From Ephemerocybe angulata (taxonomy: Eukaryota > Basidiomycota > Agaricomycetes > Agaricales > Psathyrellaceae), in assembly GCA_013368325.1 (NCBI GenBank), contig JAACJK010000163.1, positions 3,286,001-3,350,000 on the forward strand: a stretch of DNA of 64,000 bases, in the 5' to 3' direction. Below, in pieces: positions 1 to 12,423 of the stretch. Below the pieces are notes generated by a model. It was not told the origin of the DNA, made no database searches, and worked only from the letters and a program-made list of their open reading frames with translations. A program made the translations under genes and the position numbers. The first letter of the stretch is position 1. Each line of letters begins with the position of its first letter.

Positions 1-1907
1 TTCCTTCCCGAGAGTCATATATCATATATCACTCATATCATATCACAAAGTCTACTTCCTTACTTCTTTCTTCTCGTCCCCCCTTCCTTTTGTTCGCCCT
101 TTCCTTCCTTTGCATTTCGCCTTCGCCCTTTCCCGAGCCTTACGTCCGCCGCTCGCTTCTTGATTCGCACCACCCACGACGATTGCATATGCTGACTCTC
201 TTCTTTCCCTTGGCTATGTAGGACACGAAATCAACGGCTGTGACGCTAGGTGCCGGTACGTCTTCCGCTTTCCTCTCATTCTCCGAGCCCCCACTGATGA
301 ACTTTCCACAACTTCTTCTTGCCCCTCCGCCCCGTTTCCCCTCGTTCATTCCTTCCTTTCACCCCTTCCTTTCACCCCTTAATTTGCCACCCCACCCACG
401 ACCGCCCACGCTTGAACGAATCCCGGCAACTCGGAAATCCAAATTCTCCTCGCCCGGCGCTTATCATCGTATCTGATCCCCGGACCCCGCGTCACCGCTG
501 GACCCTGCACGTCGCGTGCGATCGCTGGGGAATGCGGTAATGAATCATGGCACGCGTCGTGTCGGCTATCTATCTCTTTTCATCTGGAACATTGCCACCA
601 TCTTATGCGCGTGTAGTTGAGGAGAGCATTTTGAGGGAGCATTTGAGGAGGGCGGATTTGATGTAGGGTGTCGGGGTTTTGAGGGGTTTGGTTTATTTTT
701 GTCTTTACCTTCGACCTTTTGGTTTCTTTGCTTTGTGTTTGCCCGGTGATGGACCGTTTTGCTTTCTTGCTTTTCTTCTCATAATCGTCTTCATTTTCTT
801 CCTCTCCAGCTGCGCTTTTCTCTTGTGCTGTGCTCACATCTACACCTTGGATCCATCTCTTCTGCTACTTAATGCACCCATGCTGTATCAACAATACGTA
901 TCTTATCCACACATTATCCATCCATCCTGTGTACTCCCCATCCATATATCTACCCATCTTATTCACTTGTTTGCGACTATAGTACATGTCACTCCCATCT
1001 TGTCTTTTTCTAGTTCAGTTTCTGCGCATTTCTTGGTCGCATTCCTTTGGTTTGGGTTGGATCTCTGTCGCTTTAGCTATCTTCTACTTCCGTGCTGTTC
1101 TGTGTAGCGATTTTGCTTGGAGCGCTGTTGTGGTTTGTGCCCCGGTTCTTGGCGCTTGTTTTCAGCAGATGTGGGCTGAACGAAATGTACGGAACGGTTC
1201 GACATCGTGTCACGGTATAAACATGATGTGTTGTGTACAAGGTGTGTTGGCCTATACGACGGTGTGCAGAAGGAGCGCTTGGGCACTGTCTGCTGCGACG
1301 ATTGGGTGTGGACGAGCGTGGGAACGACGACGGATCGGGCACTGTGGTGGCAGGTGATCCATCTCTTCTCTCCCCTTGACCGCGACATCTTAGCTATAGG
1401 TGTATTGGCCTACACGTGGCCCCCCATTCAAGGAACCAGATGTGACACTCGAGATTGAGATTTCAAAGATTTTCCTCGCGCTTCCTGACCTTAGCCATTC
1501 AAAGCCTATGCTGCCGTGTCTTTGGGCACTCTGGTCCGCCTCCCCGCCACGACGACGACGACCGCTACCCCGGTTCTAAACTGAGTAAACGCAATATATC
1601 TTCCCTTTGTCTCTACCCCGATCTCCGATCTCGTGTTTGAGATGACCAGATGACAATGTCCGCGAACCATGTATCGAAAAAACCACCTGAGCCGCTTTCC
1701 GAGTCACCTCCTCCCTCAAATTCCATTGGACGACGCCTACTCCTGATTCACTCCTGCACCCTTTCGACTTCGTCGCAGCCCGCAGACAATCTCGCCCAGC
1801 TATTTTTGCTGCTACTCGATCGATTGCGCTGAGTCGTTCCGCCCGGCAGCGCGGTGGCGGACAACTTGGGAGGCTGACGGGAGGCTGGAAAGGGGGTTAT
1901 AGAGGCG

Positions 1908-1914
1908 TATATAA
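1908..1914 (+). promoter_or_regulatory. TATA box of an unassigned transcript
   Basis: TATATAA stands in a GC-rich context and is followed within about 30 nt by a pyrimidine-rich CT tract, the usual layout of a strong basidiomycete promoter. No convincing reading frame begins downstream. The first ATG, at 2031, opens a 35-codon frame that ends at 2138. The box is seen directly; its function is inferred. Confidence 0.4.
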
Positions 1915-1939
1915 GGCTGGGAGGTTGAGCTTCTCTCGC

Positions 1940-3350
1940 TCATCAGCAGCCTCTTCTCCTACTTCCCTCGAGGTGCATCATCGTCATCAACTTTACCGCC
2001 GTCTCCTCTAAATCTGCCCTCGTCGAAGAGCATGATCTTCATCTGCGTCTCTCTTGCTTCCTCGAGACGAGCTCGCTCCTCCTTGCACTGTTCGCCATTC
2101 GCAGTGCCCAGCGGAAAAGCCTATCTACCTCGTGGGTGATCTCTATTTCTGACTGCTGGTCATCCTTGTTGATACCACCTCCAGACTTCGACGGCTCCCT
2201 GCCACCCGCCGCATCACCGACACAGTCAGGATTATCGCCAACGACCTCTGTGCTTTCCGAAGCGCATCTCTCATGCTCTCGCTTGGGTACGTCTCTGTTT
2301 TACGCTGAGCTCGTCCTTTATTCTGACGCCCTACAGCGCGAATTAATACTCAGAGTCACCTCGTAATTGTCTCCAGCCCTAGCCAACCTGCGTCACCTTC
2401 AACATAGTCGCCAATCGGAACGCCAATCCGCAAGCTTTCAGGAGGACCACGTCCATGTTCTGGGGCTGGGGTACGTCGTCGCTGCATCTCCTATTTTCAA
2501 CGACGCTAACCTCCCGCATCCACAGCGCAAACTGACCTTCTGAGGATTCACGCATCCTCAGCTCCAGCACATGGACGACCTCGGCGGCCTGACACGCCCC
2601 CGTTGCACTTCAGACGTACACATCCCACACTATCATCCCGAGCATCTATTTCTACACTTTCTCTCGACCGGACTCCTCGCGAGACCTCGGGCTGATAACA
2701 CCTTCGCGGGTGGGGGGTTCCCCCCAGGGGGAGCCCCGTGTAGGGAACGTGCGGGCAGTAGCGGTGATCACTCAACCAGCGTGGTCTCGGCGCTCGCTCG
2801 ATTTGGATACTTCCATCGAGCGCCGGGGGCACCACCAGCGCCCTGGAGGCGGGATCTCGTCTAATCAACGGGTCCCGTAGGAAAGGATCGCGGAGCCGGA
2901 TGTCGCACGGCCAGTGTCAGTCGCTCTGTTAGCACAGGGACGCAGCTGGTCTCGTCTTTGACGAGCTTAAGCACCAGCTACATACCTGAGCAAGGATGTT
3001 TGCAGCGTTGCTTCGCGTGTGGTAAAACGGGATGGTGGGATGTGTTTCTGGCGTCGTGCAATGGATCAGGCGTGTCACAGGGCCCTTTCTCGCCGCCACT
3101 GTTATCCCTGTATGAGTTCTTATCCTTCTTTGGATGCATTGGTATTGACGCTTCTAGCACTGTGCTTTAGTCGGCCACTGAAAAGGTACGTTGAGCATAT
3201 GATTAGTTTTCATTGCTGACGCACTCTCGACAGACATGCCTAGTTCGAACCGAGCTTCTCGCCGCAAGCAGTCAGCCCACAGTCCTCTCCCGTAGCGCCA
3301 TCGTGCTCTATAGATTGTGAGTTCAATTCCTGTCCTCACGTCTCCCCAGT
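1940..3350 (+). ncRNA. Possible spliced transcript of unclear coding capacity
   Basis: Three consensus introns can be drawn on the + strand, each opening with GTACGT: about 2286-2335, 2471-2525 and 3186-3231. A TATA box and CT tract lie upstream. Several alternative short frames are possible. After the first two introns, one choice of frame gives very short terminal exons that both end in G-A-N-stop, but competing frames are equally open. This may be a long non-coding RNA, a transcript of small ORFs or a decayed gene. No protein family is recognised. Confidence 0.25.
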
Positions 3351-3848
3351 TTCTGACTTTTTTGAAAGAGATTTTTCTTTTACTATCTCGTTTTCTTTTT
3401 CCTCTGTCTCTCTACCATAACTTGTCAAACAACTTTCACAACTACTATAACCATATACGTCTCAATAAAATCATCATACACGGGTCTGTGCAATGGTGGT
3501 ATTAAAATCGTTATCCATACCTTTTCCATTTCTGAGGCTCTGTTTTACGTATTCCTTCACTACCCCTCTTGTAATACAATCTATACGGCCTTTCATTCTT
3601 CGCGTGAAGTGAGATAGAGTGAACTTGGAGTGAATAGCCGAGTATTATTATAAGCGCCCGACGACGATTCCTCGGCTATCGAAGGCCGAAGGCTTCTCGA
3701 ACAAACAAGTTGACGCGAGCACGTGACTATCGCGTCTCGTTGAAAATGTTGGGCGTGGAGGATTGGCCTTGTACTACGATCATCAACAAGCGTCACCGCC
3801 CTTCCTATCGCCCTCGACGCTCGAGCCAGCGCTGGTACACTGACCGGA

Positions 3849-6800
3849 ATGTGGTCCAAGATCACCAATGCCTTGAAATCGCGACAACCCCAGGAAGAAC
3901 CACAGGGCGAGGTCCTTCACAAGGTCTACGAGCAGCACCCGAATCTATCAGTATTCCACCCAAGCGAATCGAGGGCTGTAACCCCAGCACAACCGAGTCC
4001 GCCGCCATCTCCCACAAGAAGTACCAGCAAGAAGAATGTATTGAAGCTTCTCTCGAGGCAAGCGCTGAAGGACGAGGGCGAAAGCTCCAAAGCTGCGTCC
4101 CTCAGGATGCCTGGTCTCCCCAAGAAGGTCAGGTCGGAGGCAAAGTTCAACACGTTGGGAAGTGGTACGTCTTCAGAATCAAAGAAGCCATACCAACAGT
4201 GTCTCTTATGCGTTGGCTCTAGGTTCGCAACTGTCGTCGACACCTAGTTCGAACCCCTCGATGCCTTCCCCCGGACTAGCAAGGTCAAATTCAATGGATA
4301 TGCTGGGATCCTCTAAGGGCTCTTCGCGGTCGCCTTCAAGAGCCTCAATCGACGTTCTTCGCCGCCCATCTCTCGACATGCTCCGGAATGAACAACACGC
4401 TCGTTCCTCTCAAGAGACTCAGCGCCCCACTCTCCATGTTGACCCCCAAATGCCACCGACTCCCGGTTTCAATGACCGCATGGGTTCCGTCAGATCCATT
4501 CTTCGCGAGCCAAACACCCCGGGTACCGGTCAAAATGTACGGTTCTTCTCCCGCGACGCGTACAAGGTCATTAGCCCCGACCAGTCTGCGTCGATGGAGG
4601 CAGAGGGCAGTATGTTCGCGCCAGTCCCGCCGCCCAAGGACACGACGACTTCGTTTATGGATAGCCTTCAACAAGCGGGCCCTAAAAGCACGAGCACACC
4701 CGCCCCCGCTTTCATGCGTCACAGTAAATCAAACTCCAAATCTTCCCGCCCCAGTGTCGCCGAAGTGTTCTCACCCCTCATGACCCCTGACTCCCTCCCT
4801 GGTACACCAGTCAAGGAACCCGAAAACTCAGATATGTCGCTAGCCAGCCCAGCTGGCGGCAACGCTTCCTCCATCTTCAATATCTCCCAACCATTAGACT
4901 TGCATTTCGACCCTCCTGGCCTGGGCTTCGACGTGGACGGCCAAATCTTCGACCAATCCTTGGACCTGGACTCTTCCTTCAACCAATGTACGGACAGCAA
5001 GAGCAGCTTGGCGTATACGAAAGGCGCACAGTTCACCTCGACGCCCCCTCCCAAGAGGAAGGAAGACGCAGAGCGGAACTCTCGCGACGTGCTGCAAATC
5101 CCGCTTCCTCCATCAGCCGCCATCGACGAAACCATCTTCCACGCGGACGAGATCCCCCAGCGCCTTCCCACCACTCTTCACGAACGCAGCCAGTCGTTCA
5201 CGTTGGGGCACACCGTCTTTTATTCTATGGGCGACCAGAAGGCGAATGACTCTCCTGCCCCTCTCTCCAACAGCCAGAGAGATAGCAACGTGTCAGACTC
5301 GTCTTCCGTACGGTCAGGCGCGTCGTCGACCAAGAGTAGAGCAAGGGCGATCAGCGACTCCATGTTGCAAACCATGCTTCGTGGAACCCCGAAAGTCGCT
5401 CCTCCCGAAGACGACATCAACGATGACCGCAGTGAGGACGTTCAGGTGTATTCAGCTCCGGTGGTCCCGGAACCTGATCCATTCAGCGCCCATGCCGGGA
5501 CGTACTACACGCCTCAGGTGAACATCCCCCCGACGCCGCCCAGGAACGTCAACCATGCGAGAAAGACGTCGAAGGAGGAGAATCTCATCTACTCGCTTCA
5601 GGCGCAGCTTGCGCTGCAGACCGAGCTCTGTCAGCAGTACGAAGCGGACTTGCGGGCTCGGGATGAGCTTGTGGAGATTCTGGGGAAGAAGTTGTCGGAT
5701 GCTTCGAAGGAGGAGAGTAAGAGGCAGGCTGCTATTCGGACGTGGAAGAAAAGGGTGAATGAGCTGCAGCGGATGTGTCGGCACCTTGAGGAGGAGGTGG
5801 ATAGCTCGAGGCAGATGAGCATGGAGAGGAGTATCATGGATGAGGCGAGTGGGGAGGCGTTGCGCATGCTACATAGGCAGATTGCGGCTTTGGAGAGGGA
5901 TAAGTCGGATCAGGTTAAGAGGGAGCAGGTTATGAAGGAGGAGATTGAGACGCTGGAGGTGATGGTGAAGGAGAAGTCGGAGGATGTGGTGGAGTTGAAG
6001 CAGATATTGTGGAATCGGGATGAGAGTGTGCGCGAGTTCAGTCAGGGGCTGCGGGATGTGAAGGCCCAGGTGGACGAGATGGGCAATGTGAGCATGGCGT
6101 ATATCGACGAGGATGAGTTGAGAAGGTTGAAGGAGGAGAAGGAGCATGCGGCGGAGGAGGAGAGGAGTCGTCATCGGGTCATTGAGGCGACGTGGCAGCA
6201 GGAGAAGGAAGAGTTCATGGTGAAGCTCGAAGGCTTGCAAGCGGAGAAGACGTCGATGGTGGAGGATTTGGAGAAGGCCAGGCAGCAGTTGAAGAACCGC
6301 GAAGAGGAGTACGATATGCTCAAGGGCGAGTTGGAGGCGCAATGGGCTCATACTGAAGGCATGACGTCGAAGATACAGGAGTTGGAGAGGGCTAGGATCG
6401 AGGTCGAGCAGGAGAGGGACGAGCTGAGGAATCACGTTGATGACCTCGAGAACCGGATTAACCAGATGGAACTCGAGTGGAATGAGAACGAGAACAGGAA
6501 GAATGATCTCGAGACTGAGATTGAGAACCTTTTGGCCCTCCGCCAGGCGCTGGAGAAGGATCGTGATCAGGTATGTTTCTCTTCTAACGCTTTATCGTTT
6601 CGAAGCTGACCATTCACTTAGATTGAGTATGACCTTCAGCAAGAGCAAGAACGCGCTGACACCATGGTTCATGAACGTGACGGCCGCATTGCCCAACTTG
6701 AGGAGGAACTCCAGTTCAACAACGAGTCGAACGCTCGCTTGCAAGAGAACAACCGCAGGCGGGACGATGAGGTCGAGGAGTACAGGACCCGTGTCGTCAG

Positions 6801-7854
6801 GTCCGAAGGCGAAGCTGAGGCTCTCCGCGAGGAGATCGCCAGTCTCAAGCGCGAGTACAACCGGCTCTTGGACGAGCAGTCCCGCTTGGAGCGCGACTCG
6901 TTCTCGCAGGATACGGAGCTGAAGAGTAACTTTGAAAAGGTTATCAAGGAGAAGGCAGAGAGTGATGTTGAGTTGAAGAGTTCGCGTGACCAGGTGGCGG
7001 CGCTTAAGGATGAGGTGGAGCGGCTGCGTCGTCATGTGCATGGGTTGCAGCAGGAGAGCGCGGATAAGGAGGTCCGCGTTGCTAACCTGGAAAAGCAGAA
7101 GCAGGTTCTCAAGGAGGATATGAATGGGATGAATATTGCCTTGGATGCGAAGCAGCAAGAACTCGACTTGGTGAGCCCCTGTCTTCCGCTCCTGAATTTC
7201 GTTTGGCTAACTGAGCTTTAGATGAAGCGACAATTGGGCGTTCGCGGTACGGCTGGGATGACCCCTGCTCCGAACTCGAAGATTGCGAGCCGGCGGGACA
7301 GTGCCGTGTTCAACAGCACGCCCATCTCGCTCTCCCGCCCGCCCTCCGCCATCTCCGACAACGAGAGCATATCGACGTCGAAGAAGACGGTGGAGCGCCG
7401 GCAGCCTGCTGAACGCCCTCCGTCGTCTGCCTCTGCCATCCGCCCTGCACAGGCGTTAGCCAAGAGCTCCCGCGCCAACTCGGTTTCATCTGGGAAGGGT
7501 GTAGGATCCATGGGTCCACCTTCCAACCCTACCAAGCCGAGGGCTTCAACGCAGACTGGGGTTACGGGCAACACGCCGACGCCTACTGCGAAACGGTCGG
7601 GTATTGCGAGGAGTAGTGCTGTGTCGCCGACGGGGACGCCGCTCCCGCACAGGAGGGTGTCGAGTGCGATTAGTGCGCTGGAGCAGCGGTCGTCGTCGGC
7701 GTCGGCGGGGGCATCTGGCAGGCCTCCGGTTGGGAAACTGTCGAGAATGACGAGTCCTGTGCAGAAGGTTGTTGAGTTGGAGGAGAAGGAGAATGTGGGG
7801 GAGGCGGTTGGGATGGTTGTTAGTGCTCGGAAACGGGTGCTTGTGCCGTCGTAG
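3849..7854 (+). CDS. Large coiled-coil protein, unknown function
   Basis: Four exons (3849-4164, 4223-6570, 6622-7170, 7222-7854) join in frame into about 1281 residues. All three introns are 51-58 nt with GT..AG ends. The N-terminal 550 residues are Ser/Pro/Thr-rich and probably disordered. Residues about 558-1071 form a long, nearly continuous coiled coil rich in Glu, Lys, Leu and Arg heptads, with few helix breakers. The last 210 residues are again Ser/Pro-rich and basic. This architecture resembles fungal spindle-pole, septum or microtubule-organising scaffolds, but no diagnostic motif is visible and I do not assign a family. The start was chosen because the frame opens with MWSKITNALKSR and the first intron keeps phase. 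Exon 2 uses many GAG/AAG codons, giving antisense shadow frames. An animal-style centrosomin relation cannot be excluded. Confidence 0.85.
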
Positions 7855-9838
7855 GTCATTCGTCCGGCCATCTGAGCCTGAACCTCCTGCTCGGGACACC
7901 ATTTTTTGCCTCCTCGTCTTGCATCGGTTTTGTTTTGCATCCATCCATTTGTGTTACTACTCATCACATCGCATCTTTTATTTATGATATGGTCTACGAG
8001 ATTTTTATGTAGCGAACCAAACGTATTGCCCTCTTCCCCCTTTCTCCCTACGATTACATACTATGGACTTCGATGGCTCCTTGGAGTCGTTAGCCAGCCC
8101 CCTTCTACTTTCCTTTCCTTTTCTGTGTTTGTTTGTTAGTTTTTTTCGCTCTTGTTATCGCTTTCCAATCGCTGTGTAGTTTATCCACCTCGTTTCTCGC
8201 TTTGTTTGTTTTGTGTTTTGCGTTCTTGTTGCTCTATACTCGCTTTCTTTCGCTGATCCCTTACAGCCCTACCCCCCGCCTTCCCCCTCCCCATTTCATT
8301 TTCATTCTCCCCCTTGGATCGTCTTCAACCCCTTGGCTGCGTTTCCGGCTTTCGGTAAAGGAAGCCGGTCAGCCAAGTTCTGAACCTCGCAACTTTTTTT
8401 TTATACTTAACTTGGTTTTTACTTATCGATCTCCCATGCATCTGTGTCCTTGTTATGTCGTCGCTATAAGTATGATGATACCAATATGATCGCGTTTCTT
8501 TCTTGAGCCTGTGTTTTTGGGCTGGCGGTTCCCTCGGACCAGAAAGGGACCTGCGGGTGTGTTGGGTGCTTGGTGGCGGAGATGAATGATATCTACTGAG
8601 GAAGTGGATTGAGATACTGCACCAGCCTTTACATGGACAGGCTGTGCCGCTAGTCCCCTACAGGTGTTACTGAAGTCACGGTATGAACACGGTCATGTGA
8701 GGGCATCAAGCGCCCAACAAATTTTGACAAGCGCCGTTCGCGCCCGGAACTTCTTGGATAGCTTCGTCTGTTCTTTAAGGCACGACATAGCACGAGCGAT
8801 TATAACATAGGATCAAAGCCCGATGAGCACTTACAGCTTGCGAAGGCGGGTTTCCTTTGAAGCTGATTAGAAGTAGAGCGGACGGGCGGCCATTGGTTCG
8901 AGCCATCTCTCCGAATAGGCAGCCAAAAGATAATGAAGGCATTTATTGGCTTTTACATCGAATCCCCAAATGTGGGTATGCCTCCATATCTTCTGAGCCA
9001 ATGTAGGTCACTGTGCACCAAGGACCACGACAATTGCAATGTTCCTGCAATTGGCAGCGGCAGGCAGCGGCCCTCTGTGCCTAGACAATGATGAGGTTGC
9101 AGGATGTTGCAGGTGGGGCTCGGGAGACTCGGGCCAAGGTATTAGGCCAAGGTGCTGTACAGTGTGCTGGAGCATATGGTTTCTAGCGATGCGCGCTGCC
9201 CAATCCAATCCCAACTGGTATACTTACGGTCTGAGCCCGAGCTTCACGACCTCGCACCCTGCGGACACCTACTCCATTGGCGATACCAGGATAGTATAGG
9301 ATAGTATTGAGCGTTTCAGTCTTGTGCCTGGAGTTGGGGTCCGGGTGCTATTCGAAACGCGGTGTGCTTGGAACTTACATAGATTTGAACTTTCCCCAGA
9401 AGCCCTGGGTGCCTCAGTCTGCCTTCAAAGTGGACCACTTGCTTAGGTGCATAAGATGGCCCGACCCCCAGGACTCAGGGCCTAACGACATAAAACTTGG
9501 AAGTGAGGTGGGACCGAAGGAATTCGCAATCTTATCGTCGGAGGCGTCTCACGGCGGCCACTGTAGATGTTTGATGATATTGAAAGTTTTCCGATGCGAG
9601 ATATAGTGATGTAAAGCATGTGCTTTTGACTATCATCAAACTCCATTGGAGCCCACGAACCCCTCTCCTCCTCCGTCCTCCGTCCATTTGCACGAGACCA
9701 CGACCACGACCCAGAAGGACCCGCCCCCGCAACCACCACATCCTTCACCCCGCTACGACCCCCGTGTACGCGGGCTTTTCTTGGTTTAGCCAGGATTAAT
9801 AGGATTCCCCACAACCCCACCGCCCACCGTTTCCCGCA
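7855..9838. other. Intergenic region between coiled-coil gene and permease
   Basis: The first 600 bases are T- and CT-rich and probably include the 3' untranslated region of the upstream gene. The remainder to 9838 shows no frame with coding character. The last 200 bases become CA/CT-rich immediately before the permease start, as expected for its promoter and leader. No RNA gene or repeat was recognised. Confidence 0.5.
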
Positions 9839-12423
9839 ATGTCGTCGGAAGAAAAAGACGACAAGAAAGTCGTTGTCGAGGAGTCAGATGCCTCGGTCTT
9901 CAACCTGTCCGACGATGACGATAAGGAGCTCGTCGCACTGGGGTACAAGCCTTCCTTCAAGCGCGAGTTCACCAACTTGGCTACGGTACGAATTCGTTTT
10001 TAAGCGTGTTGGCGACTGGGGTTTGCGTCGGAAGGCTTACTGGACTACTATTCCCGCCTTTAGATCAGCTTTGCGTTTAGTATCATGGTGAGTTTCCTTG
10101 AATTTACAAGGAGGGAACGCGCTGACGATTTTCTATGTAGGGCCTGTGCTCCAGTATCGCGACGACCTTCAACACGCCCTTGACGCTTGGTGGGCCTGCT
10201 AGTGTACGTCCATGGCCCAGAGCTCGAACGCGAGTGACACCGTGTAACGATAATGTTGTCGTAGGTGGTTTGGTGTTGGATCTTGGGAGCTTGCATGTGC
10301 TTCACTCTCGGCGCAAGTATCGCTGAGATTGTTAGCGCTTATCCGACATGTGGTGGACTGTACGTTACATTCTGATCTTTCTCGCCTTTACTGAATGCTT
10401 ATCTCTTGCCTAGATACACCGCCTCTGCACAACTCGTTCCCAAGAATTACCGTGCTACTGTACGAGAATCTGTTATGTCTGCACGAACTGAGGTCGCTGA
10501 TTTTATCTCGTAGGTGGGATGGCTCGTTGGATGGCTGAACATTCTCGGTGTGTACTACATTTTCGTCTTGCGAAGCCGCATTAACCCCGAGTCTTATTAG
10601 GCCAAATCGCTGGTATCTCCTCCACGGAGTTCGGCCTTGCGAACATGATTATGGCTGCAGCCAATGTGGGGCGGGTGAGTTTCCAGCGCACCAGACTATC
10701 CCGCAACGCACTCATGACACAATGAACAGGATGGTGAATTCGTTATTACACCTGTACGCACACCCAGGTGGATCAGCTTGGGTTATACTAACCATTTCAA
10801 AGGGCAAGGTTGTCGGGCTTTTCGCAGGCCTCCTCGTCGTCCATGGCCTTCTGGTTCGTTTACACGATCGTGTTGGCTTCTACTCCCGCTAACACCACTC
10901 TAGAACTCCTTGGCTACTCGATGGCTCGCGAAGCTCACCCAGGGCTTCGTTTTCGTCAACCTTGGGACTACATTCGGTCAGTAACATTACACGCTTCCGA
11001 AGGTGATGGTCTAAACGCGTTCTTCGTTAAGCCATCATTATAACCCTGCTCGCGAAGACACCTCGGGCTGAGATGCACCCTGCCAAGTACGTCTTCGGAT
11101 CGGACGGTGTGGTCAACCAGACCACAGGTTGGCCGACTGGACTCGCCTTCCTGTTTGGCTTGCTTTCTGTTCAATGGACGGTGAGTTCTGTCTGTCTTCA
11201 TCCCCATTCTGATAGCTAAACTCAATTGACCTGTAGATGACGGACTACGATGCCACGGCCCATATTTCTGAGGAAGTCAAGAGGGCCGCATATGCTGGTA
11301 GGTGGATAGAGTCTCTCTCCAAGAAGCTCTGCTAATCCTCGATTCGTAGCTCCTTCTGCTATCTTCATCGCCGGTAAGCTTCTTGGGCCTTTGAGTCTAG
11401 TCAAAGCACTAAGAATACTTCTCAGTAATTGGAACTGGTCTGATTGGCTGGCTCCTCAACATCGTTGTCATCCTTTGCTCTGGACCTCTGTGGGTTTAGT
11501 CGTAATCCTTGCGTTAGCCTAGTTCTAACTCGACTTGTAGCGAAGCCCTTCAAGTCAGCGCATCTGGCTCGGCGTTCCTGGATGTAAGAGCAGTTATCAG
11601 CTGTCGATCCTATCCCTCGTCGCTGATATCTGGTTTTAGATTCTTGTTCTCCGAGTCGGCAAAAATGGCGCTCTTGCTATCTGGGCATTTGTTTGTTTGA
11701 CTGCCTTCTTTGTCGTGCAAACCGCTCTTCAAGCCGCATCCCGAACGGTATATGCGTTCAGTCGAGACCATGGTCAGTAATTTTAAACCTATATTTACCA
11801 TGGGTTGAACATCGTCCAACTAACACGCACGTCTACACAGGTCTTCCTGACGCTGGATACTTCGGAAAGAACAACAAGCGAACTCTCACTCCTCTTCGCG
11901 CCATTTGGTTCACCACCTTCGTCTCCATTCTGCCCGGCTTACTTGACCTCGCGTCCCCGATTGCTGCCAATGCCATCTTCTCGCTCACCGCCATGGCCCT
12001 TGACATGAGCTACATCGTCCCCATTTTCTGCCGACGAATCTTCGCCAACCATCCCGACGTTAATTTCAAGCCTGGACCTTTCTTCATGGGCCATGGATGG
12101 CTGGGACTCGCGTGTAATATCACCTGTATCTCGTGGACGGTGTTCATTACGATTATCTTCTCCCTTCCCTTCGTCAGGCCGGTCACTGCGAATACTATGA
12201 ACTATTCTTCAGTGAGTGACTGTGCCAAGTAAATGGAGCAGAAGCTTATATGTTCTTTTAATAGGTTATCACCGTCGGTGTCATCGTCCTCGCATACCTG
12301 TGGTATTTCGCCGCTGCTCATAACCACTATACTGGACCTCAGTCCAACCTCCACGATTCAAAAGTGGAGGCGGTCACACAAGACTATGAAAACAAAAAGG
12401 CCAACCCAGAGGATCATTCATGA
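9839..12423 (+). CDS. Amino-acid/GABA/choline-type permease (APC superfamily)
   Basis: Eighteen exons join in frame into about 544 residues: 9839-9985, 10064-10087, 10141-10203, 10265-10359, 10414-10459, 10514-10547, 10601-10674, 10730-10753, 10803-10853, 10904-10976, 11032-11180, 11237-11297, 11350-11373, 11426-11489, 11541-11583, 11640-11772, 11841-12211 and 12265-12423. The product has a hydrophilic N-terminus, the TM1 signature SFAFSIMG, then TFNTPLTLGGPASVVW and about 12 hydrophobic segments. The loop motif MTDYDATAHISEEV is typical of the fungal UGA4/HNM1 group of GABA, choline and amino-acid permeases. These act at the plasma membrane or vacuole as proton-coupled importers; the substrate here is inferred only to group level. 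Three exons are exactly 24 nt long. The C-terminus is hydrophilic. All motifs expected for a full-length transporter are present, and I see no break. Confidence 0.93.

Larger units (their letters stand above)
1..3848. other. Gene-poor 5' stretch, no confident coding gene
   Basis: Much of this stretch is pyrimidine-rich on the + strand, especially 50-130, 320-470 and 3340-3430, and resembles untranslated or promoter DNA. A short frame at 547-663 (+) ends in ILREHLRRADLM before a stop and could be the last exon of a gene starting outside the window, but it has no clear acceptor and I do not call it. Between 1908 and about 3350 there is a TATA-led, intron-bearing transcript-like region, entered separately. 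Nothing in either strand matches a family I recognise. Confidence 0.5.

Noticed and set aside
2716..2745. GGGGGGTTCCCCCC palindrome as a terminator or regulatory hairpin
   Set aside because: Fungal genes do not use such terminators, and the context has no confirmed gene; kept only as a curiosity.
5869..6435. Open frame of 188 codons on the minus strand rich in Leu and His
   Set aside because: It is the antisense shadow of the Glu/Lys-rich coiled coil of the gene at 3849-7854; such shadows arise from GAG/AAG codon use.
8880..8910. B-box-like GGTTCGAGCC
   Set aside because: No A box or acceptor pairing upstream; probably chance.
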